Assembly: GCA_964036275.1 (NCBI GenBank)
Contig: OZ038440.1
Coordinates: 62,001-126,000, forward strand
Reading direction: 5' to 3'
DNA from: Litoditis marina
Taxonomy: Eukaryota > Nematoda > Chromadorea > Rhabditida > Rhabditidae
Length of the DNA stretch: 64,000 bases
Shown: piece by piece, positions 1-15,645 of the stretch
How positions within the stretch are numbered: the stretch's first letter is position 1
Layout of the letters: every line of letters starts with the position of its first letter
Made by a program: the position numbers and the translations under genes
Notes under the pieces: generated by a model
The model's input: the letters and a program-made list of their open reading frames with translations, nothing else
Databases searched by the model: none
Told to the model about the DNA's origin: nothing

Positions 1-307
1 TCGAAAACATCGTTTCCGTAGGGAAATGCAACTTCATGTCTCTTCCAGTATCTGAGGTGGCCCGTGCACTGGGGGTGAAAACTTTCAAGGACGCCAAATG
101 CAATAGTGATGCCTTGAAACAGCTGGTCACCAGAGTAAGTTGCTCATCACATAAAAAAACGTGAAACACACATAAACAACGTGGACTGACCTAAATACTT
201 ATTTTGTATAATACATGGATTAATCTTAGGAAATTGACTGCAACCTAAAGTATGTTTTGTTTATTCCGTAGAAAATGCATCACAGCACGAAGGCAGGTAT
301 ACAGTAG
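1..307 (+). CDS. 3' end of an unrecognised gene (partial)
   Basis: An open frame enters from the left edge (codons from base 3) and runs to AGA at 132-134, followed by a good donor (gtaagt, 135). A plausible terminal exon follows acceptor ccgtag at 271: 272-307 stays in phase and stops with TAG at 305-307 after 11 codons. The visible peptide (about 55 residues) contains SLPVSEVARALGVKTFKDAK and looks like folded, helix-rich coding sequence. I do not recognise the family. The gene start lies outside the window. The second exon is short and rests only on splice signals and phase. Confidence 0.4.
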
Positions 308-963
308 GCGTTAGACGCTCTGTGGGTAATGACTATGCACGACCAACGCTTACTTCAGAACATCGTGAAAGACGACGCACTTTCTTCGAAAGAAAAATTC
401 ACGACGAATCCATGAAATTATTCCCCGGTCACAGCGTGGATGTCATTTGTTCCGGAACAGGTTTGCAACAAAACTACATAGCCTAAGAGCATTAGTGACA
501 GCTTAATAAGAGGAAAAGTTATAACAACAATTGTCTACGAAATTCAATTCAGCCGTGCACCAATTCATGAAAAGAATTAGATAAATAAGCTTCAGCATTA
601 AAAAACTGAATGCAATTCAATCAGTGCTCGTGACTTCATCATGACAATACCATGCAAGTTCTCCACTACCACCCTTGGCCGACATCGGAAATCGTGCTTC
701 CCGGAAAACCCCTGAATTTCGGGGAAATCATTTTTCGGGAGCGAACGGGGAAAAATCGGGTAAGAAGTGAGGAACGAACCCCGAAGCTTGAGGATTTTCG
801 GGGAAAAGGTGGGGAAACGGCCTGAAAAAACCTGATTTGCGGGGAATTCACGTTTCGGGGAGTGATCGGGGGATGTTCGGGAGAAAGTGAGAATAAACCC
901 CGAAACCCAACGCGCGAGGTAACAGCCAGTATGTAAGCTTTTAGTTCACCTGCCCTGTCACAA

Positions 964-1030
964 GCGCCCATGGCGCAGTGGCAGCGGTTGCCGCCTGAAC
1001 GCCGACCCCCAACGGTTAGATTCCCGGGAG
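964..1030 (+). repeat. tRNA-like box A/box B (SINE head candidate)
   Basis: TGGCGCAGTGG at 971-981 fits a pol III box A, and GGTTAGATTCC at 1014-1024 is close to a box B at about the right spacing. The arms do not fold into a convincing tRNA, so a tRNA-derived SINE head is more likely than a functional tRNA gene. Confidence 0.3.
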
Positions 1031-1224
1031 AACCAAAATACGTGAAAATTTCAAAGTATATTGACGGTACTGATTTAAATAGACAACACATAATAATTCA
1101 AATGTATATATTCGTAAAACGTAGAACATTAAGTTTTGAGAGGTCCTATTCGTAATTCGTTCGGTGAATTTCAGGGTTTTTTCCCCGTTCCTTCAGCCAT
1201 TTTTCAGGCTTTTTCCACCTTTAA

Positions 1225-1320
1225 TCGGGAAATTTTCGGGGTTCGCTCCCCGTTCGTTCGGGGAACGATTCATGAAATCGTTCCCCGAAGAAACGGGGAG
1301 CGACCCCGAAAATTCCCCGA
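1225..1320. repeat. Long near-perfect palindrome
   Basis: Arms of about 40 bases (1231-1270 and 1276-1314) are reverse complements apart from one or two bases, around a 5-base loop (catga). The innermost stem is TTCGGGGAACGATT. Pairing continues weakly out to 1225 and 1320. As DNA or RNA it would form a very stable GC-rich hairpin. Confidence 0.8.
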
Positions 1321-2411
1321 AAATATTCTCCTGTGACTATTGCAGATAATAACGAGAAAGTCCGAAATGAAATATACAAACACATAGTTCTACCTGGTTG
1401 ATTACTCTTCCGAATAGTTGTGGTTAAAAATATATCGTTCCAGGGTTCACATATCTGGTTGCAACTTCGAACACTGTGAGGTGCAGAAGGACAACATCAT
1501 ATGTTTTGTGTACAAAAGACCACTGTAAACACTTGTCTCTATTACCACACTAATAAAAATTTACGATACAGTGCAGGATTCTTCTTCTTCTCAAGAACAT
1601 ACTCTTCAATCTACTAAACACACCACAAACAATTGTACCTCGCCGATTCCATGTAATGAAAAACGATTATATTTAGGCATGAAGACAGTTTGGTAGTATG
1701 ACCTGAATTCTAGTGATTTTCGGAAAAAAAGATGCTCACTCATGAGCTCATCTCCTCAGCATCATTATAATCTGAAACGCGTTTGCACAAAGGATTGAAT
1801 GTTGTGTTTCAACTGTGCTCCACCGTTAATATTAGCGCTGGCGCAATTCGGCAGCGGAAATTTAAATTTAGTCAATTGCACACAAAATCTCAATAGCCGT
1901 TTTACCACTAATTAATTCTGTTTTTTTATCTGTTTGAATGCATTGAGTTCACCGAGATCCATATAGGTCTCCGTTTTTATATGTGATTAAACATATGCCT
2001 ACATCTAACGGGAAAACTCAAAATGGTCTCACGATTGTTGAACCTGTTGTGTTGAAATCAATCATATGAATAACTCTGATATGTGTAGCTGTTATAAGTT
2101 TCCAGAGTCCTTCATTCTTCATTCTGGGTCATAGGTCTTCTTTGACCCAACCCATTCTTTATGCGACTTTCAATTGGCCAATGCGTTTGAATATTCTGCT
2201 ACCTTCTTTTCAACGATCGATATCGATCTGCTAGCATGAAGTAAACAAGTGAAAAACGTCATACGTTCAGTTTGAAGTGACCAGCGGTAATGAACATGAA
2301 GATTACAATTAATGATCACTTTTTCTCCTATATTCATGTTATGAACTGTCTTTCGCTTCATCTTTATGTAGTCTTTCTTCTGATTGGAATCAATAAACCG
2401 TTCAGATTCAG

Positions 2412-5400
2412 ATGTCTGATTCCATCGTCGAAGAAAAGAGCAGATCGCTGAGCAGGATACTGTGGTCGACCAATCGCAACCAGTCACCTCGCCGCCGGAG
2501 GAGTCCAAAAAACAGGAGGTTCTCTACGATCAGGATAGAATCCACATCTCGAATCTGCCGAAAATTATTGGATTCAAGCAGTTCAAGAAGGTGTTGGACA
2601 AGTGAGTTTTTCTTTTTGTTTAAATTGTACAAGGCTACGTATCCTAGGGTACGCCGGTGAACTGATTTGCCGTTCAACTTTTTAACAGGTCGGAAAGAAG
2701 GACACCTTGATCCTCGAGGGAAATATCCTACTTCTCTAACAAACCAACACTATTCCACCTAAGATACGTATCTCTATATACATTCCATGAATGCATGTTC
2801 AGTTTTCACAAGTTCTCTAGCATAACAACAGTTCGTTTAGCAACCGAAAAGCTTCATAATCTCAAATTCTCATAACTCATTCATGTTTGGAAACCATCTT
2901 GTCCTGTTCAACAGTGTTGATTGTTAGGGATTGGTTGTTTGTTGTTTGTCGGGAGTGTTGATTGTTAGGGATTGGTTGTTTGTTCTAGTTTTCAATTTGA
3001 AACAGAAATCTTTAGCTGATCTATGGCGTCTGGCATGCAAACACTTTCTGGCAGACACTTATTAAGACAAATATGCAAAAATAGAATAGATAATTGTATG
3101 GTCTATCGGATGTCCGCACTGTTGTTTCTTTTTCTAGAAATCTTGATGGTATCCATCCTCGGAAAGTTCGTCAAATGAAGCAGTTTGCCTATGTTTCTTT
3201 TGATTCTCCAGAAGATACGCAGAAAGCAATAAAGGTAGGCGGACGCATTTCGATGATTAACTTGCTACTTGCTTTCTTGGAATAAGTATTCGTATTGTAT
3301 CTGTATGCTAGTTTTGCTGAGTTGAAAGTTGAAATAGTAGATTTCGGCGAGCGAAATTTCATTCTACATTTTATGTACATAGTAGTCAGTAATATTGTGT
3401 TGGTAGTTCGAGAAGATTTGAATTGGCTCAGGGCACAATTCTCAGATGTCCTGTTTCGTGTACAGAATTGGACTACTGAACAGTCTCTTTTAAATATGTT
3501 ATATAATGTGTTTTTCAGCTTCTGAATGGAGTAGAGATAAAGAAGTGTGCTCTATCTGTCAAGCTAGCAGTAGCGGAGGAAAGAAAGATTCGACCGCAGA
3601 CCGAGTTAGCTCAGGTAGGAACTAGGAACGTTGTGGAGCTCTCGTGTTATGTATCAATCTTGTTCGTTATTGTTGGTAGTAGTGTAGAAAACATGGGTAG
3701 CGCAGCAAAAGCAAACAGGGAGAGAGACTTCACCGACTAGAGTCCTTGTTCAGTTACACCTATAGTTGGCTAGCATCATCGAGCAGAAACACGATACTTT
3801 GATACAGTGCGAGGGAGTGACCGGTAATTTTTTTCTATTTGCCCCACGTATAGGCAAAACCGGATGAAAAAGAAAAGGGGTGGTTAACTACCCTATTTTC
3901 GTTTTCCCAATTTCTATAAACCGTTTCTTTAGCTCTTTTATAATATTCTCAGGTTCTTTCACTCTTAGTTCTTGGCGGTAATACATCTGTAATTCTGTCG
4001 GAGTACCTACGTTAGAAGTGAGTGTGGACTTACATGTTGGCAGCGCTCTCTCACTCGTTCAGTATTCAGAATCCCTTAATGATATATCGCCTTCTTCAGG
4101 CACATGCGGAAAAAGAGGACAACTTTGTGGCGAAGACAGCCCGAGAAAGTGTGACGCCTCTGGCAGATGTTCCCTACCAGGAGCAGTTGGAAATGAAGAA
4201 CAAGGAATCACTACGGTTCGTCTACGCACAATCCATCAATTAGATGTATAGAAACGAGGAAATTGATTGAGTTACAACAGAATAAAGCTAATACTACCAT
4301 GCATAAATAAACAGAACATTCATATATATAATCTATAAAATATGTAGTATTGATTACATCTAAAGTTACATTTGATAATGGTAATATTCGGTAGTTTCGG
4401 ATTCTGAATCTTCTGAAAAGAATTGTGATTGATGACTTGTTCTCTTTTTTGCTCGACGGGGGATACACACAACTATTGTATAGTTGTGTTTACCCTGTTC
4501 ACGTATTGTATTCTTCAATGTGGTAAAGTACACTGCTTTTATCAGATCATTACAGGTTAGTCGAACGGCTTATTGGCCAGATGCGCAAAGCGAACGTGGA
4601 AGAAGTTGCGAAGCTACGTGCCAGCGACATATTGAAAACTGTCAGTTTTTTTCCTATTCGTCTGCTTCAGTTCTCTCTTGTAAACTTTACTTTGAGATGC
4701 TTGTAGTGGCACAATCCGCTAAATTGGCAGAACTAGTGGTTGATGGGTGTCTACACTATGCTTAGATGTTGGCTATATTTCTGTTTGCAGATCAAGCAGC
4801 ACCGAAAATCAAGGAGTACAGGAATAAATGCGAATTCACCATTGGTCTCACTCTGGAAGGAAAGGTATGTTGTGTTCGGCCCTCAGTATAATATCTATGA
4901 AAAATGCATTTTCCGATGAAAAGCAAACAAACTCTCACAAATACAAATAATTTTCGTCTGACACCGGATCACGGTTTTCTTTTTGTTGTCTTATTCTTGT
5001 CTTAGTTTATTGTTTGAAGAACCTGCGGAAGGAAAAGTCAAGAATCAAGATTGAGGAATTTGGAATGGGCACTATATTTAACGAGACATATGCGACATTC
5101 TGGTCATTTCTCGATTTTGGGTCGACAAACATATAACAAAATATGCATCTCATGAACAGTTTGCATATTTCCCAATAATAACGTCTTTCGCTTATGTCAT
5201 AAACACGGTTCCATAACATTTACTTTCACACTTGAAAAAAAACGGGTTGCGTCTGTATTTGTGAACGATTGTCGGATTGAAATCTAACCAAATTGCGGCA
5301 GATTCACATTCTTTCGTTTTCAGGTTTGTGTTGGCTTCGTGGTGGTCGTTATGCCAAAAATCAGCATTACGTCATTCCTGCCTGACGATGTCGGAAACGT

Positions 5401-8400
5401 GACGACGCAAACGAAGGCCATTGTCAAGGATTTCACGGAATACATCAAAGAGACTGGTGAGTGGCGCCATCATCGGAGGTCAATTCGTGTATTCTATATT
5501 GATGCTACCATCAATGAAAAATGTCTATCACTGTGACGCAAAGACCGATGACGCCAACTCGCCAAATCTCGCGCTACTCATTTTTGCAAAGTAATTAAAT
5601 TTGTAAATGTAGTGGCGGCAAAATTGATTTTTCATTTCGATTCTTCGACCTAATTAATAAGTGATTTTAAAGTGAGAACTTACCTGGCAGTATTTCGAGT
5701 TCATTTTTTTGATTTTGTTCCAAATTTTCAATGCTGCATGCTAATATTAGTCTTTGCATCATTAACAGTTCACCTTTTGCTTGTATTCAGGTCTGCCTCC
5801 TATGGATGAGTTTGCCAGGTGTGGAGTGTGGAAAATGCTGACTGTTCGCGAGTTCGGGGGAGACGTCATGATAATTGTCACAGTGTTCCCAATAGAAGAC
5901 AAAGAGCTGGAGAAGAAAGTACAAACGGAGATCTGTAGTCGGTTCGTTTTTCTCCAATGTGTATGATGTGTGTTCTTCTGTTCCTTTTCAGAGTTTTATG
6001 TGCTAGGCATCTGAATCATCGTCTATTACAAGAGAAGTAGAGGCACCTAATGAAAACACAGATTCGAATATGAAATTAGTATCCTAAGTGGTGTATATTA
6101 ATATTGAGACTGTGTTCCGCTCTGCTGTCTTCGTGGAAGTTCACAATCACACACAGCGTAATGCGCTTCGCGTGAGATGTCTTTGTTTGGTAAGTTTGGT
6201 TCGGTCATGTTTGGCTGTGAATATGAGATTCTGATATAGTCCAATCCAACAATTCAACTGCTGTTTTTCATCAAGTCTCCGTCAGTTCAGGCTACTGGTT
6301 TTCCGAAATAGTGCTCACTTGCTTGCTTTCATTTTATAGCCAGTGACATGTAATACGACATTTTTTTTGCAGTTTTCTGGACAATTCTACTCTTTCTCTG
6401 AAAGGATCCCGCGTAACATCAGTTTATTGGACAGTTATGGCCAACAGCAGTGATCCTATCAATTATGAACATATAGGCGGTGAGTATCAAGCAGAACACT
6501 GATTATTTTTATTTATGAAACGGGCAGAAAATCAAAAGGCTCTGAAAAAAAGCAGCATTTTCAATCCAGTCGAAAGAAAAACTTTTTCTGAAAGTAGTAC
6601 ATACAATAGGTGTTTGTAGGATCTCTTTTCCTGTTCAGGTACTCCGTACATTTACGAGACGGTGCTGGACTGTCGTTCCGCGTATCCCCATCTGCTTTTT
6701 TCAAACCAACAGCCAGGCTGCCGCTGTCTTGTACAAAACAATCGGTACGTTATCGATTTATCTTACTCATTACACTGTTTGGAAGTCGATGAAAATGAAT
6801 GAGTGAAAAGTTTGATTCATTTTAAATGATATATTCATTGTTGCATAATGTCACTTTTCTGAGTGCAGCCCAGTATCGAGGCTGTAAGTTGGTTAGCAAG
6901 GTTGATAAATATACACGGGAAGTTGATGAATAGATCGGTATCATGTCACAAGGATTTCTACTGAAAATGTTCTCATACATCAGTACGGTCCGATCATTCG
7001 ACAAACAATTGTCCGTTTTTAGACTTAACACGAGACGGAAGGTTATGGATTAGTATGAAAAGTACTCGTATTGGTCAAACTGTAGTCCGTGTGTGGATAA
7101 AGTAGTCCGTATTTGACCATTCGGTCAAAACTTTGCGATATGATTGTCGTGCATTGCAGGAGAAGCGTGTGGCTTCACACCGCTTCCGCAGCATTGCCTG
7201 ATCCGGCGGAGGGCGACGGTGAAGCCGTGGCCAGTAAGAAACCACGTCTCGATTCAGAACACCCGGACACGACTGAAAACGAGGCACCGTCCCAGGCAAG
7301 ACTCTTTCCCACATTCAAACTTATATTTTGTGTGACTATACTACAAAAATAAGTCAATTTTTCGTTATGTACCCGCAAGAATTATTGATTCTTCATGTAA
7401 AAGACTAATTTTTCGGGGAGTTGGCCGGAAAGCAGTTCATTTTTCGAGTATGTGTCGCTACTTAGACAGCTTTACTGGTATGTGAAACACATATCACATC
7501 ACATGTATTGTATCATATGTCTATAAGAGAGACATGGACTGTTATTGAATCTGAACTCGTTGCCCTCCTGATAGCATACATAATTTCACATTCGAATTGC
7601 CCCAAGTCCTATGACGTTTTCAATTAGTCGATCCGAATTTGAGACGCATTCTTGTAGTTTTGTCATTTTGTGTCAATGCTTTTAACATGTTTTTGTAGGT
7701 GGTACTGACCCGGGAACAATCCTGCTGGACATCTGTTGCGGAACTGGAACGATTGGCGTGTGTCTGATGAAGGAATACAGCAAAGGCAACAAGGCGAGTC
7801 GTCCTCTCGTCTGAAGTTCCCGTTTTCACGCGCCGAAATCTCTGTTTTTTCGTTTGTCACGTCAGTCAAAACGTAGAGTGACTTGCTGGATGCTCTATCA
7901 AATCGTCTCTTTTTCTTTCTAATCTCGATTTCGAACTACCCTGATCTCATCATCAGTCGCACTTTATTGTGATAACTTCATCTTCACCCTGTTTTGTAGT
8001 TTGCCTGCTCGGATATCACCCGATATTCATTAAGTCAATTAAGTCAGATAACACCCGATATTCGATTAAGTCACAAAGTCCCTAGCGTATGTTGTCAGTG
8101 TACGTAAATGTAGAGACATTAGCTTACCACGCTAAACGCTTTCAAGTTCGAGCGATAATGGCGATGAGAAAGTCAGCGAAGACGCAATAGCGGTTAGATA
8201 CACGTTCGGGGGCTCACCTAGGACACTGAAGAGAACTGTAGTTATCAGATTGCAGCTTCTCTATCTGCCGTGAGGTGTGTTTAGTTGTATTTTTCAGATG
8301 TTCTGCGTAGGAATCGAGATGGTTTCTTCGGCAGTTGAGACGCCAAACAGAACTGCAAGGATAATGGGATGAGCGACAAAAGGTGAGGGGATGAAAAGTG

Positions 8401-9600
8401 TCTGTCGAGTGACATTATTCCTAATAGTTTTCGTATATCATCTGTCACACAACACGTAATATTTTGGGCAAAGTTCCATAAAATTCTCATTTTGTTTCGA
8501 CCTGATCGCATACAGGAGAATGATTTCCAAGAGAAAATATTGCGGGAGTTTGTTAACTACATCTTTAGCGTTTCATCGATAGTCTTCACAGTGATAGTTT
8601 CACGGCACCGGTAAAGTCTTCATTCTCGAGATTGCGTCATATTCTTTTTCTGACTCAGAGTGAGGTGAAGATTTATTCTATACTTCAACTCTGTGGCTGT
8701 ATTCACCATTGTCCCGGAAGGTAAAACAAGCTTCCGCGCCTCTGGAGCCTCCTCACCAGCACACTATTTCTGTGCTCTACCTTTCCGCTGGAAGGTACTT
8801 TAGCTTTCCGAGAATTGGTGAGTACGACCACTGTTCCTGCCCACTGACAGCCTTTTTGCAGCTGTAAGTATATCGCTGGTAAAGCGGAGGACGTGTTCCG
8901 CTCCCTTCGATACTATTTGCCGTCCAACTTCTCCCTGACCTCCTCAAATGTCGTTGGAGTGCTGGACCCGCCACGGGCTGGACTACACGAGAAGGTCGTG
9001 TTGGGCTGTAGACAGGTCAGTTCCTTTGTCTGCTACTAGACACTAAATGTAATTTTAACCCTCTCCCCCACATTTTAACCCTCTCCCCCACTTTACTCAT
9101 TGAAGATCATTCAAAAGGTTCTGCATGTCTGCCGATGTTTTTCTGTACTACCAGGTCCAGGACATCACGGCGCAGACAGGACTTGGCTGGCGGAGCTTTA
9201 CGGTTATGTGTTGTTGTTGAGGACGTTTTCTTCCAGATGGAAACACTTCGAAGAATAGTCTTTGTGTCCTGTGACCCATCTGCTGCAATGAAAAACTTGG
9301 TTGATTTCTGTCGTCCCACGTGAGTTTCATGGTCTTTATCAACTGCTATTGCACTTGTTTTTATTTTTCTATTTGAAGTGAATGTTCCAAAACTAGGAGA
9401 GAGAAATAAGTGGGCAGAACATGTTCAGACACTAGCTGTAAACATTTTGAAACATTTATTGTGAGATTTGTATTTCCAAACTGTTATATTGCAGCTCGAA
9501 GAAGTACGACGGAGAGGCATTCACCCTGGAGTCCGTTCAGCCAGTGGACATGTTTCCTCTAACGGGACATTTCGAATGGGTCGTCACCCTGCGAAGATGA
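2412..9600 (+). CDS. TRMT2A: tRNA (uracil-5-)-methyltransferase homolog A, with frame breaks
   Basis: Likely makes m5U54 in the T-loop of tRNAs using SAM. Sixteen exons: 2412-2601, 3138-3234, 3519-3614, 4100-4215, 4556-4640, 4791-4864, 5324-5456, 5791-5941, 6373-6479, 6639-6744, 7160-7295, 7699-7793, 8298-8382, 8862-9015, 9237-9319, 9495-9600; about 605 codons, near the usual family length. Order: N-terminal RRM (exons 1-3; KQFAYVSFDSPEDTQKAIK), a VTPLADVPYQEQL block, RNKCEF, then the methyltransferase with LLDICCGTGTIG (SAM site), LDPPRAGLHEKV, VSCDPSAAMKN (catalytic Cys) and VDMFPLTGHFE (general-base Glu). Several exons carry family motifs split between two frames (2434-2437, 4805-4808, 5341-5385, 6667, 6696-6701, exon 11, 8338), each mostly explained by one missing base. 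So it is either a decaying gene or poor consensus sequence. Start chosen at ATG 2412, which joins the RRM if one A is restored. Confidence 0.85.
2913..2984. repeat. Tandem duplication, 41-bp period
   Basis: GTGTTGATTGTTAGGGATTG followed by gttgtttgtt occurs twice (about 2913-2943 and 2954-2984) in TRMT2A intron 1. Simple recent duplication. Confidence 0.75.
8692..8831 (-). mobile_element. MITE, TGTGGCCGTATTCACC family, copy A
   Basis: Lies in TRMT2A intron 13. Left end tgtggctgtattcacc and right end ggtgagtacgaccac are imperfect inverted repeats. The interior (gcctcctcaccagcacac) is the reverse complement of copies B and C (gtgtgctggtgaggagg), so this copy is inverted relative to them. No coding capacity. 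Confidence 0.75.
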
Positions 9601-9996
9601 TATGGCTATTCTATATTTGCTCAGGCTGTTGTTCAAGTTTGTTAATGTGGTCATTGAATTGTTTTTTTTTTTCTCTTCAGATTGTTGATAGTTGTTTTAT
9701 TGTTTTGTCCAGTTTTTACAGCAAGTTTCACATTCAGAACATTTGAGCATCGTTTATTTTTGTTTTTCTCTGTTTCTGTTTGGATACAATTATTGTTGTT
9801 TGCTATCATAATTATTCGGTAAAGATTATACTAATTCTCGAAACCTTTTCTTCTCACGGTTGTTTGAACCGCCTACTATCTTATCGCGTGTGATTGCAGC
9901 GATACATCGTTTTTGTTGCTTGATTATCATTGTCTACATTAATAGCGTATCTTTGCTTATTGGATTCTTATTTTAGACTAATCGGTAGAAACATCA
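9601..9996. other. TRMT2A 3' flank and ADH5 upstream region
   Basis: Only about 400 bp separate the TRMT2A stop from the ADH5 start codon, in head-to-tail orientation. T-rich sequence without a clear AATAAA or TATA box. It must hold the TRMT2A 3' UTR and the ADH5 promoter. Confidence 0.5.
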
Positions 9997-15006
<5,010 letters not shown>

Positions 15007-15105
15007 TTATGACAGGCCCATCCGTGCCAATCTGCCAGTTCTTGTGATAGCATTTTCTATATTGTATTTTAGTTAAAGTTTTATCAATTTTTTGTCAGTT
15101 TCAAC

Positions 15106-15111
15106 AATAAA
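15106..15111 (+). terminator. ADH5 polyadenylation signal AATAAA
   Basis: Canonical AATAAA 100 bp after the ADH5 stop codon, followed by T/GT-rich sequence. Confidence 0.7.
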
Positions 15112-15347
15112 CTATATTCTGTGTCTGTTACTCAATGTTGTATCCGCGTTTATACGAGCTACCATATATCATACACTACATTTGTTGTTCGTTTCTGTCA
15201 GTTCTGTAATATATCGTCAGCTTAGTTTGCCCGCATTCGGTTTGTTATAGCTGTCTACTTTGTTGTCAGAGAACTCTAATTCAATAAGTACTTAATTCCA
15301 TTTCTCACACTTTTTCGTATTATTCTTGTGAGACATAGTACCTGTAA

Positions 15348-15636
15348 TATAGTCTGTTTCACCCACTTCGAACGCTTTATAGTGAACAGTAAGTTGAATG
15401 TTAGAAGGTGTACTGTAATTGGTAATGACTGAGTGAAAGGGAGTATGTGTTAGTTAGCACTGCGGTTCTCTAACTTGCAACTACCCTACATCTGAGTTTC
15501 TTCCTAAAACCGATTTCTGTCATTAGCAATGAGCAAGTTGAATGTTATATATAATGTATATTAGTAATAATATATTAATAGTGGAATGTTCGAAGGTGTA
15601 CTGTAAATGGTAACGACTGGGTGAAAGGAACTATGT
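15348..15636. mobile_element. Mariner-like MITE copy at the PPP5C 5' end
   Basis: Starts TATAGTCTGTTTCACCCACT and ends, inverted, with ctgggtgaaaggaactatg. This resembles the TIRs of the copies at 59708-59946 and 61271-61488. A GAAGGTGTACTGTAA segment is duplicated inside (about 15400-15450 and 15590-15630). The right end lies about 10 bp before the PPP5C start codon. Copy is degenerate. Confidence 0.55.
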
Positions 15637-15645
15637 TTAGGGTCG

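Larger units (their letters stand above)
688..1330. repeat. GGGGAA-rich inverted repeat block, MITE-like
   Basis: The left part carries repeated TTCGGGGAA and CGGGAGCGAACGGGG motifs. The right part carries their complements (TTCGCTCCCCGTT, TTCCCCGAA). The motif AAAACCCCTGAATTTC at about 699-716 returns inverted as GAATTTCAGGGTTTTTT at about 1166-1182. The overall look is a degenerate foldback element. Its exact ends and any target duplication were not resolved. Confidence 0.45.
308..2411. other. Intergenic region with repeats, no gene seen
   Basis: No exon-like sequence was found between the partial gene and TRMT2A. The stretch holds a block rich in GGGGAA/TTCCCC motifs (about 688-1330), tRNA-like box A/B sequences near 971-1024 and a long palindrome at 1225-1320. 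The 1,000 bp before the TRMT2A start are AT-rich, with no clear TATA box. Confidence 0.5.

Noticed and set aside
666..1091. 141-codon minus-strand frame
   Set aside because: Lies inside the GGGGAA repeat block. Pro/Ser/Arg-rich composition reflects the repeat.
2602..2661. Extending TRMT2A exon 1 in the frame of its ATG to the stop in intron 1
   Set aside because: The RRM continues in another frame to the donor at 2602, so the ATG frame after the A-run is not the real protein.
15007..15347. Additional small gene between ADH5 and PPP5C
   Set aside because: Only UTR, AATAAA and AT-rich spacer. No exon-like frame.
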